DNA of 64,000 nt from NCBI GenBank assembly GCA_002077045.2, contig KZ111144.1, positions 81,854-145,853 on the forward strand, read 5' to 3'. Both the position numbers and the translations under genes were made by a program. Origin of the DNA: Rachicladosporium sp. CCFEE 5018. Lineage: Eukaryota; Ascomycota; Dothideomycetes; Cladosporiales; Cladosporiaceae. Under the pieces are notes generated by a model. The model ran no database searches and was not told where the DNA came from. It saw only the letters and a list, made by a program, of their open reading frames with translations. Below are positions 31,062 through 40,336 of the stretch, in pieces (the first letter of the stretch is position 1; the number at the start of each line of letters is the position of its first letter).

Positions 31062-33878
31062 ATGGCTAAGTCACGTATCCTTCCCCTTGTTCCTCTCCCG
31101 CAATCGACGGTGCTCCTCCCTGGCATAGTCGCCCGGATCCCTCTCACCAATCGTGCCGATATCGCCGCAATACTAGCGAACATCTACAGTAAGGCTTCCA
31201 CGCCCACCGTCGAGGCGAACAGTGTCACCATTGGATGTGTACCACTCAACAGCCCGTTCCTGTCCGCGGATGGCAAGCAATTGATCGATGATGGCAAGCC
31301 GAGTATCGGCCCAAATTTACTGGTCGACCCGGCACAGGCCAAGAGGACAGACCTGTTCAGCTATGGCACTGTGGGCAAGGTCACTGGCGTGCAAGGAAGG
31401 CGGCAGGGCGAACTCACTCTGATCGTCGAGGGTGTCAGTCGATTTACGGTAGACAGGATACTCAAGGATCGACCATTCTTCGAGGCGCGGGTCATTACAC
31501 ACGAGGATCAGATCATCCGGCAAGACAATGTTGAAGTTGCGGATCTGTTCACTCGGCTTAAGCAGCTGTCTCGGGAACTCATTGCACTGATCAGGTTGTC
31601 TCCTTTGCTCCCGCGAGGAACAAGCCTGTCACTCTCGCCTCTATTGGCACGTCGACTGGAATTGTACATCGCCAAGAAAGACCTCTCTGATGCAGGAGTA
31701 TTGGCAGACTTCATGACCAACATCATCGAGGGCACGCACGAGGAGAAGCTGCGGGTGCTTGCAGCACTACCTGTGAAGGACCGTTTGGAGCGTGTGATCG
31801 AGATGCTACAGAGGCAGATCAAGGGCATACACGGAAGTAGTCGAATCATCTCGATCACGACTACCGTACCACATGATGGCATGATCGACCCAGATATGCT
31901 CAACAAGCTGCGGCAGGACCCCAGAATGCGGAACATTGGCAACGGACAAATGCCAGGCGGGATGAGCTTGCCACCTGGCTTCGGCGGTGGCGGCGGCCAG
32001 CAAGCAGATGAGGAGGCGAATGAGACGGATGAGCTCAAGAAGCGACTTGAGGACGCCAAGCTGAGTCCTGAAGCGCAGAAGGTGGCGGACCGAGAGCTGA
32101 AGCGATTCGCAAAGATGAATCCAAATCAGGCCGAGCATCAGGTGATACGGAATTACCTCGAAAATCTTGCCGAGATACCGTGGACGAAGATGACTGAGGA
32201 CCGACTGGACGCTGCAACGCTAGCCAATGCGCGGAAGCAGCTGGACGACGATCATTATGGGTTGGAGAAGATCAAGAAGAGGCTACTGGAGTATCTGGCG
32301 GTGCTCAAGCTCAAGCAGGCAGTCAACACAGATCTGGACAAGCAGATACAAGCAATTGCTACAGCAAGTGAGCCGCAAGCCGAGGCTGCCGAGCAGAGCG
32401 ATGAGGATCAAGATGTCGCGCCGAAATCACAAGTTGCGAAGATCGAGCGATCAACAAGAATTCAGACACCTGATGAGCTCAAGCTGCTTCAACATAAGAA
32501 GATGGTCGACAAGTCCCCTATACTACTGCTGGTGGGTCCACCAGGCACAGGCAAAACATCACTAGCCAAGTCCGTGGCAACCGCACTAGGTCGCCAATTC
32601 CACCGCATCTCCTTGGGTGGCGTCCGAGACGAAGCAGAGATCCGAGGCCACCGCCGAACATACGTCGCAGCCATGCCCGGTCTCATTGTGAGCGGTCTCA
32701 AGAAAGTCGGCGTAGCAAACCCAGTCATACTTCTCGACGAAATCGACAAGGTCGGCACCTCATCTCACCATGGCGACCCCTCAGCAGCAATGCTCGAAGT
32801 TCTCGACCCCGAGCAGAACCACAGCTTCGTCGACCACTACGTCAACATCCCCATAGACCTGAGCAAAGTGCTCTTCATCGCCACTGCGAACACGCTCGAC
32901 ACGATTCCTGCTCCGCTTCTGGACCGCATGGAGACGATACAGCTGTCTGGCTACACGACGCTAGAGAAACGCCACATAGCAACCCGCCACCTACTGCCGA
33001 AGCAGATCACCACCAATGGCTTGCAACAGCAAAACGTGAGCCTATCTGCTGATGTCCTCGACAAAGTCATCACCTCCTACACCCGCGAATCTGGGGTGCG
33101 AAACCTCGAGCGCGAGCTCGGTAGCGTCTGCCGTTCGAAAGCAGTGCAGTACGCTGAGTGCAGAGACACCAACACCCTGCCCGCGTACTCTCCGGCCGTA
33201 GCTTCAGAGGATCTAGAAGACATCCTCGGCCCTGAGCGCTTCGAGGAAGAGCTCACTGCACGATCATCGCAACCTGGTGTCGTAACGGGCTTGGTCGCTT
33301 ACAGCAGCGGCATGCAGGGTAGCATCCTCTTCATCGAGGTGGCAGATATGCCTGGATCGGGACGCGTACAGCTGACAGGCAAGCTGGGAGATGTGCTGAA
33401 GGAGAGTGTAGAAGTGGCACTTACTTGGGTCAAGAGCCATGCGTACGAGCTGGCTCTCACCAATGATCCGAATGAGGACATTATGAAAGCGCGCAGCATC
33501 CACGTGCACTGCCCGTCCGGTGCTGTACCTAAAGATGGTCCCTCTGCTGGTCTCGCCCACACCGTCGCGCTCATCTCTCTCTTCAGCAACAAGGCAATAC
33601 CGACTACACTGGCCATGACTGGAGAGTTCTCTCTTCGCGGCAAGGTCATGCCAGTCGGTGGGATCAAAGAGAAGTTGATTGGTGCTTTGAGGGCTGGAGT
33701 CAAGAAGGTGCTGCTACCGAAGCAGAATGCCAAGGACGTTAAGGACCTGCCCGACGAGGTGAAGGAGGGTGTGGAGATCGTGCTCGTGGGCCACATCTGG
33801 GAGGCACTGCCGCATGTCTGGCCTGGCATGGAGTGGCCGGGGCAGAGAGGGTGGAGCGGAGTGGAGAGTAGACTATAG
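31062..33878 (+). CDS. Peroxisomal Lon protease 2, copy A
   Basis: ATP-dependent protease of the peroxisome matrix (LonP2 / PIM2-type). Intronless, 938 residues. The N-terminal Lon substrate domain starts LPLVPLPQSTVLLPG. Walker A is GPPGTGKT at residues 492-499 and Walker B is VILLDEID. The proteolytic dyad is Ser828 in PKDGPSAG and Lys871 in GGIKEKLIGA. The C-terminus is SRL, a peroxisomal targeting signal type 1, which separates it from mitochondrial Lon (no presequence). The Gly-rich linker FGGGGGQQ at about 308-315 is low complexity. Confidence 0.95.
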   Translation: MAKSRILPLVPLPQSTVLLPGIVARIPLTNRADIAAILANIYSKASTPTVEANSVTIGCVPLNSPFLSADGKQLIDDGKPSIGPNLLVDPAQAKRTDLFSYGTVGKVTGVQGRRQGELTLIVEGVSRFTVDRILKDRPFFEARVITHEDQIIRQDNVEVADLFTRLKQLSRELIALIRLSPLLPRGTSLSLSPLLARRLELYIAKKDLSDAGVLADFMTNIIEGTHEEKLRVLAALPVKDRLERVIEMLQRQIKGIHGSSRIISITTTVPHDGMIDPDMLNKLRQDPRMRNIGNGQMPGGMSLPPGFGGGGGQQADEEANETDELKKRLEDAKLSPEAQKVADRELKRFAKMNPNQAEHQVIRNYLENLAEIPWTKMTEDRLDAATLANARKQLDDDHYGLEKIKKRLLEYLAVLKLKQAVNTDLDKQIQAIATASEPQAEAAEQSDEDQDVAPKSQVAKIERSTRIQTPDELKLLQHKKMVDKSPILLLVGPPGTGKTSLAKSVATALGRQFHRISLGGVRDEAEIRGHRRTYVAAMPGLIVSGLKKVGVANPVILLDEIDKVGTSSHHGDPSAAMLEVLDPEQNHSFVDHYVNIPIDLSKVLFIATANTLDTIPAPLLDRMETIQLSGYTTLEKRHIATRHLLPKQITTNGLQQQNVSLSADVLDKVITSYTRESGVRNLERELGSVCRSKAVQYAECRDTNTLPAYSPAVASEDLEDILGPERFEEELTARSSQPGVVTGLVAYSSGMQGSILFIEVADMPGSGRVQLTGKLGDVLKESVEVALTWVKSHAYELALTNDPNEDIMKARSIHVHCPSGAVPKDGPSAGLAHTVALISLFSNKAIPTTLAMTGEFSLRGKVMPVGGIKEKLIGALRAGVKKVLLPKQNAKDVKDLPDEVKEGVEIVLVGHIWEALPHVWPGMEWPGQRGWSGVESRL

Positions 33879-34285
33879 TTGCAATTGATATACTGTGATC
33901 TAGACTATCTCATGTATCAACATTTCACCTCGGACCGTTATTCGCTGTCTGCAGCACCGCAGGATCCGGGAGGCGTACCTGAATGCGCCGGCAGATGGAA
34001 TAAGCTTCCCGTGCCGATCCTTGTTCTTGATGAAGTGAAGCACGTCACTTTGGCTTTCCGGTTCTCGAAAGTCCGGAACATTTTCGACATCGATCGGGTC
34101 CATCGCAGACGCCATTTGAAATAAGGGACGCCTAATGACACGGACGCTAGAGACTCTCGCACGTCAGAGGATCGACGCTGATGAGGACGGATAAATATCG
34201 CTTGCTCTTCTCATGGACTATTCCCAGCCTCAATTTTCATCTATTATTCCCATTTCTACACTCCAACACTGTCCAACTGTCCAAG
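33879..34285. promoter_or_regulatory. Intergenic region upstream of isochorismatase-like gene, copy A
   Basis: 407 bp between LON2 and the next ATG. A TATA-like ATAAATAT at 34191-34198 lies 88-95 bp before the start codon. Copy B differs exactly there. Confidence 0.4.
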
Positions 34286-34973
34286 ATGCGTGCCTCAACT
34301 CTCCTCCTCGCTAGCCTAACAAGCACAGCTCTCGCGCAAAACGCCTCCACGACCCCGGGCTACGACAACTACCCGACTCCCATCACCTCAACCCTCCCAG
34401 CCAACTCGAACTTCACCTTCGGCCGGCACTACACTCTCCTCAACCTAGACCTGATCAATGCCCTCGTCGGCTCCGTCGCCCCCTCTCCAGCGGGCCAAGC
34501 CTTTATCAACAACACCGCAACTTTCATCAACGCTGCGCACGCTCTCAACCCGCCACCACTGCAGATCTTTACACGCATTTACTTCGCGAATGCGCGCAAG
34601 CCGGAGGTGAACCCCAATGGCGGATTCGCGACAGTGGCCGGAAGCACTGGGAATGCGCTCGTCGGCGCCAACTCCACGGGCTCGATGGTCTACCCAGCGT
34701 TCACCGTAGATGCAGCGGCTGGTGATTTGACGCTGCAGAAAACCAGGTACTACGCCGGTGCTGGGAATGCTCTCGAGCAGATCCTGGAGAGTCAGGGGAT
34801 TGATACCGTGGTGCTCAGTGGGATTAGGACGTCGGGGGTGATTTTGAGCACGGCGTACAGGCTGTTTGATCTGGATTACAAAGTGTAAATTTCTCTCCGT
34901 CATGAACAGCATAAAAAGGGCAATGATACTGACTTCCCGGCAGGTATGTCATTGCGAACAACACCATCGAGAC
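34286..34973 (+). CDS. Secreted isochorismatase-like protein, copy A, 3' end lost in gap
   Basis: Isochorismatase-family alpha/beta protein with an N-terminal signal peptide (MRASTLLLASLTSTALAQ), so probably secreted. Exon 1 is 34286-34884 and exon 2 starts at 34944 and runs into the gap after 30 bases. At the position where catalytic members carry a cysteine this protein reads GIRTSGVILSTAYRLFDLDY, so the nucleophile is absent; a cysteine-less subgroup with this SGVxLST pattern exists. Activity is therefore doubtful. The complete form is seen in copy B. Confidence 0.85.
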
Positions 34974-35073
34974 NNNNNNNNNNNNNNNNNNNNNNNNNNN
35001 NNNNNNNNNNNNNNNNNNNNNNNNNNNNNNNNNNNNNNNNNNNNNNNNNNNNNNNNNNNNNNNNNNNNNNNNN
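34974..35073. other. Assembly gap, 100 N
   Basis: Placeholder gap exactly between the two copies of the 9.2 kb block. The sequence before it corresponds to the end of the unit, and the sequence after it to its beginning. Confidence 0.99.
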
Positions 35074-36083
35074 ATCGTAAGAAGAAGAATGGCGACTACG
35101 AGAAGGCATTTGAGGACACTCGCCACACATTCTCGGGCTTCCGATACGATTTCATTGGGAAGAACACCTTCGATGACACCCCGGAGGAACGCGAGAAGTT
35201 CTACAACAATCTGTTCAACGAGCAAGGCGGTTTCCGATTCTGGCTCAACACTTACGATGACATGTTGTTCGACCAGAAGGCCAACGACCAGGCGTATGAC
35301 TTCTGGAAACGACAGGTCCGCAAGCGTGTGAAGAACCCAGAGAAGCAGGAGCTCCTAGCACCCGAGGTGGCACCTCATCCATGGGGAACTAAGCGCCCAT
35401 CGCTAGAGCAACGCTTTTACGAGGTCGTCGACCAGGATCATGTGGACATCATTGACATCGGCAAGCACCCCATCATTGAAGTCACCGAGACGGGCGTCAG
35501 GACCGACAAGGGTTTCATCGAGCTTGACGTGCTCATTCTCGCTACTGGCTTTGACTCCGTCACTGGCTCGCTCGCACAGCTCGACATCCAAAGCACACGC
35601 GGGGGCACTATCGCAGACCACTGGAAGGACCGCCTGCAGACTTCAATGGGTATCGCCATTCCAGGCTTCCCAAATATGGTATGCTACACGATCTCGGCCC
35701 TCCGCTCACAGTCTGATGCTGACATGAATTCACAGTTCTTCTTGTACGGCCCTCAAGCGCCGACTGCCTTCTCCAACGGCCCGTCTTGTACCCAGTTCCA
35801 AGCCGAGTTCGTCGAGGAAGCTATGAGGCGCGTTGTCAAGGACGGCATCACGCGTTTCGAAGCCACTGATGAGGCTGAGAACGATTGGGTCAAGCGCATG
35901 AATGAGAAGTGGGACATCACTCTCTTCCCCAAGGCGAAGTCGTGGTACTCTGGTGCCAACATTCCGGGCAAGCGTGTTGAGCCTCTCAACTGGGCTGGCG
36001 GTATGGTGGAGTACACTGAGAGTCTGGCCAAGTCGCTGGAGAACAACTACCAGGGTTGGCACACGGCCAAGGTCGGGGCTTAA
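35074..36083 (+). CDS. Baeyer-Villiger monooxygenase, copy B, 5' part missing in gap
   Basis: Contains only the second half of exon 4 (35074-35678) and exon 5 (35736-36083), identical to copy A, with the same 57-nt intron. The FAD- and fingerprint-bearing N-terminal 230 residues are absent because the contig starts here. An open frame can be read back through the N run, but that is meaningless. Confidence 0.9.
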
Positions 36084-36351
36084 GCGGGTTGAGGGGTATG
36101 AGGTCTAGCAGGCGATTGGGGCTGGGGTGTAGGTCGAGTTCGAAGTACATAGTTCAAATAGTTCACTCAGCACTCACAAGTTGTTTACTATCACTCGGAT
36201 CCTCGATTGTGAAAGCGCGTAACTGAGGTGGCAAATCACTCGCGTCTTGGCGCGTTGCTTCACGCGACTTCACACTTTCTACGTCTCTTCAAGGTCAACA
36301 CTGCGTGGTACACCACCGCTACTCTCGTATCGTACGGCAAGACTCCTAGCT

Positions 36352-36811
36352 ATGGCAACTCTAAGCCAATTCGTCACACTCGTCTCCTCGGATGACTTCT
36401 CCTTCATCGTCCTCCGTTCGGCAGCCTGCCTTAGCGGAGTCATTAGGCGAATGCTAGACCCTGCTTGTATCATCTTCTCCCATGCTTCACTTCTCTACAG
36501 TGTTCTGACCCTCACAGATGGCTTCGTAGAGGCACGAACGAATACTTGCCATTTCGAGAACATCAGGTCAGTATATTCCGCTGCTGAGGAGGCTCAGCAC
36601 TTTGGCGCTGACCAATGTTAAACAGTGGGATGGTGCTCGAAAAGGTCTGCGAGTACATGTACTACAATGAGAAGCATCGGGATGGCAAAGATGTGCCAGA
36701 TATGGACATCCCGCCTGAGCTTTGTTTGGAGCTCTTGATGGCTTCGGACTACCTTGATAGTGCGTGTCCTTCGTTGCTGCACGTGGCTTTGCTGACTGCG
36801 GCGTAGTATGA
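36352..36811 (+). CDS. ELC1: Elongin C, copy B
   Basis: Identical to copy A. Exons 36352-36466, 36518-36566, 36626-36759 and 36807-36811 (the last with five coding bases). See the entry at 27077. Confidence 0.88.
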
Positions 36812-37035
36812 GTGTGTGTATGGCGCGGCCAAAAAGATCAGGCGGGATTGAGATTAGCAAGGCGTTCGGTATGATGACTCACTGGAGACACGAGGGATTG
36901 CTGAACGACGGGTCGGCTGCTGATCGTACGACACCAACCGAAGATCGGGCAGACCATAGTGCCGAGATCAAGGAGACATAGACTGCTATGCTGCGAACAA
37001 CGGTAGGACGATAGCACGCGGGTCTGAGTTCGACG

Positions 37036-38110
37036 TCATGTCTTCAATACGCTACTCAAGTGCTCTTGGAAGACCTCAGTCTTTATCACGGTCCCAAGTC
37101 CACAGCACTCGACGACCTTGGCCAGCAATTTCTTCAAGCGCTCAAGCACCGGCTGCAGTGAAGATCCACTTGGCAACGCCCGTCGAACCGCAGCATAAGC
37201 CTGCGCTGGAGTCAATATCTCGTCGTCCAACTCGAGCTTCTCGCTAAGCGCCACAAGCCTAGCACGGTGTCAGCAGCCGTACTATGCAGAGTACATGCTC
37301 GTCAACTCACTTCTCGACCTCAGCGTACGGGATTCGCCACCTCTCCTTCACATCCGCTTTCAGCTCGCAATGATTCGGAAGGTCGTTGGCCTCCGTGCTT
37401 GACTGCGCACTCGCCAACACGGCACTGGTAGTCGTCAATGCATGACCTTGTATACCTATGATCTCACACGCTTCATGCCGGTGGGCATCTGGCGCTATCC
37501 CTGGGTGTTGAATGTGACCGCGACAGGGATGTTCGAGCGCGAGAATGAAGTCAAGCGCAACCCATGAGTCCGGCTCGGGCGCTAAGACTGATGGCACAGT
37601 GCTCGATGACGACGCGGTTGAGTGTTGAGTGGCAGGGAAGGCGACGAAGGTCCTCTCGGCATGCATGATGGGGTCGAAGTGGATGTCGACATCCGCCATA
37701 TCGATATCATTCAATTGCGTCTCCCTTGGATCCACACTCACTTCCTGTGCCAGTGGTGGTCGTACATCAGTACTGCAAGACTCCAAGAGTGCGCGTAGTT
37801 CAGCATTTTCGCGCGCGAGCTTAGTCTTCTCTGCGGATGTTTGAGCATCGTCGTGCTGTAGCCGAATTATCTCAGCCTCTAGTGTCTGCAGGTACTCTGC
37901 CTTGCGATTGCGATGGCGTCTGTGAGGTGACATTAATCTTCATTGCGTGCTACGAGCGTTCCGAGATAAGCTTCGTGCTTACTTCTGAGCTTGGTAAACC
38001 TGTTCTCTGCGTCTTGCTTGGGCTTCTTCGCTGTCATCATCCTTAGGGCCAATCGTGTGAGCGCTACGGGCATGCCGGATTCTATGCACTACATCGTGTA
38101 GCCTGTCCAT
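37036..38110 (-). CDS. bZIP transcription factor, copy B
   Basis: Identical to copy A. Exons 38110-37983, 37919-37311 and 37258-37036. See the entry at 27761. Confidence 0.84.
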
Positions 38111-38329
38111 GGTTAGAGGGCTGCGTTGGAGTGAACGGTTCAGCCGCTTTGATTGTATTGATATACGTCTGCTTAGTCAGTCTGCTATCTGGAGGTCCGC
38201 ATGTCCCACGACGCAGCTCGGCCGCGGGCACATCGGCCCCCGATTTGCCCTTCTGTGTACATAGATATGTTACGTCAACAGGTATATTGTCGTCGTTGGA
38301 GTCTGTTCAAAGACTTCCTCCGTAGCATG

Positions 38330-40099
38330 CTACCTGTCACCATCATTTGCTGCATCAGCACCCTGACTCGACTCTCCAGCTGTCACGGCGTCTCCCTTAT
38401 CGGTGACATCCTCAACCTTCGCTCCTCCCTCTGACGTTGCCATTGACTTCTCAGACTCCAGAGGATCTTCCTCATGCGATACAGTGACTTTCCTCTTCAA
38501 AATCGCAACACCCTCCACATGCGACGTCTGCGGAAAGAAATCAAATCCCCTCAAACTCTCAATCTCGTACGACCCGTCCCTATCCGCCAGCCCACCTACA
38601 AGCCAGCCAACGTCCCTAGCCTGCGTATGCACGTTGCAACTCACATAGCAAATTCTCTTCGGTCCGTAGTCCATCAACTGGCCGATGAAGCCCTCATCGC
38701 AGCCCTTCCTAGGTGGATCGATAATTACTGCCGTCTCATCCGACGGGAAGTCGGCAGGCGGAATAGAAGCGAAGAGTGAGTTCGCATCCCCTGCTATGAA
38801 GTTGACAAACAACGCAGGAAGCTCGTTCAGAGTGGCGTTCCGGCTTGCGGCCGCGATGGATGAGGGCGAGATGTCTATGCCTATGCTGCGGGTGAAGGTT
38901 TGAGAGAGCGTTATCGTGAAGAAGCCAGAGCCACAGTAAGCGTCTATGAGATTCCTGATCGGTCGGGAGGAGTCCGAGCCCGAGGGGCCGAGTATGTTGT
39001 CGCGGATGTATTGCGTTACCAGGGGAAGGATTGAGTTGTTGTTTTGAAAGAAAGCGCCAGCTGGGTTGTCGAAGCGGAAGCCGTCGATGTATTCAGAGGA
39101 GGTGCCATTGGGATCAGTGATGCACGTTTTGAGCAGGGTGGAGTCGTCCTGGTCTTCAAATACAGCATCATCTGGAGCCTCCTCTGACTTGCCTCCCCTT
39201 TCCACCTTCCTCGTGTGCTCTCGGAGCAGTAATGTTGCACCGCGCTGGTACTTGTCGATGTCTGCCGCGACCCTGGCGCGCTCTTTCTTCATGCCCTTTC
39301 GCACAGCATCAGTCCCAATCGGGCAATCTTCGATGTCCATCGTCTTCCGTGTACCCTTCAACATGAACCCGATGGGCGGCACTTCCGGCCATGTAACCTT
39401 CAGTCCCTTTCTCTTATCTCGGCGACCGCCCTGAGGTCCGTCGAAGTGTGGCGTAAGTTTTGTGCGGTATCCATACTGTAGCGGCGAGCCTATTGTATCG
39501 CCGACAACTGGCACCGCAGAAGCTGGTAGTTTCGAGAAGTTTTGATACGCCCGCTCAACTATGCTGCGCTTATGCTGAAGCTGGTATGAATACGGCAGGT
39601 GCTGAAATTGGCAACCCGAACACTTGGTGAAGTACGGGCAGGGTGGTTTCTCAGTACGATGCTCTGAGGGCTTGACTACCTTTACAAAGTCCGCCAAAGC
39701 GTACGACTCGGCAGCATCGTGTCTGTAGACTTTCGCAGTCACAGTATCGCCAGGCACGGCAAAGGGAACAACGTATACTTGACCATCTTCGTGTGCGAGT
39801 CCGTCGCCGGTCGAGGAGAGCTCTACGATGTCTACGTCCACCTCAGTCTGCTCTTCCGGTGCCTTTGTCTCTGCTGCCTCGGATAGACTGCACTGCTTCA
39901 GGATACCTCGCACGTCGGCAAGTAGCACTTCTTCGTTCGTGCCCTCCTTGAGAGTCGAAGTCTTCTGCTTCTTGCTCTTCTTGAAGTGCCGCTTGCCTTC
40001 GTTGAAGGCGCGCTTCTGCGCCATATTGCAAATTGGGACAGTCGTGGGTCGAATACGCGATAAAGTCAAACGCAGTATCGTAGAGGAAGGAGCGAACAT
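38330..40099 (-). CDS. TRM2: tRNA (uracil-5-)-methyltransferase TRM2, copy B
   Basis: Identical in protein to copy A, 589 residues, with the same two candidate starts (40099 and 40024). See the entry at 29055. Confidence 0.93.
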   Translation of the reverse strand: MFAPSSTILRLTLSRIRPTTVPICNMAQKRAFNEGKRHFKKSKKQKTSTLKEGTNEEVLLADVRGILKQCSLSEAAETKAPEEQTEVDVDIVELSSTGDGLAHEDGQVYVVPFAVPGDTVTAKVYRHDAAESYALADFVKVVKPSEHRTEKPPCPYFTKCSGCQFQHLPYSYQLQHKRSIVERAYQNFSKLPASAVPVVGDTIGSPLQYGYRTKLTPHFDGPQGGRRDKRKGLKVTWPEVPPIGFMLKGTRKTMDIEDCPIGTDAVRKGMKKERARVAADIDKYQRGATLLLREHTRKVERGGKSEEAPDDAVFEDQDDSTLLKTCITDPNGTSSEYIDGFRFDNPAGAFFQNNNSILPLVTQYIRDNILGPSGSDSSRPIRNLIDAYCGSGFFTITLSQTFTRSIGIDISPSSIAAASRNATLNELPALFVNFIAGDANSLFASIPPADFPSDETAVIIDPPRKGCDEGFIGQLMDYGPKRICYVSCNVHTQARDVGWLVGGLADRDGSYEIESLRGFDFFPQTSHVEGVAILKRKVTVSHEEDPLESEKSMATSEGGAKVEDVTDKGDAVTAGESSQGADAANDGDR

Positions 40100-40336
40100 T
40101 GATGAAGCTTGGTGCTATGGAGCTAAGGAAAAGTCCACATTCACATGTCAACGATCGCACTTGCCGGTAATCAACGGCCAACAGTAGTGTGTCAGTCACG
40201 TGGTCATATCCGGCACGGTCATCGAACCTCGGCGATCGCGAGCGAGCATCATCACTCTCTAGTCGCGCCACGAGTAGAGGGTGATATCACGTTCGAGTCT
40301 AATCTCCTTTTCATCTTGTAGAGCAACATCACCATA

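Larger units (their letters stand above)
25799..34973. repeat. Duplicated 9.2 kb block, copy A
   Basis: 9175 bp repeated in direct orientation at 35074-44256. It runs from inside Baeyer-Villiger monooxygenase exon 4 to 30 bp into isochorismatase exon 2, and ends exactly at the 100-N gap. The two copies appear identical by eye from the start to 32940, differ at about 30 positions between 32941 and about 34570, and then are identical again to the end. Confidence 0.97.

Noticed and set aside
31508..32059. Long ORFs opposite LON2 and other conserved genes
   Set aside because: They mirror the codon structure of the conserved coding strand and have no family signature, so they are shadow frames.
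24956..34973. Secondary-metabolite gene cluster around the Baeyer-Villiger monooxygenase
   Set aside because: Neighbours are housekeeping genes (elongin C, TRM2, Lon); no synthase or other tailoring enzymes are present.
34866..36083. Open frame running through the second N gap into the monooxygenase
   Set aside because: The 100 N have no meaning for frame or length; the two sides belong to different genes.
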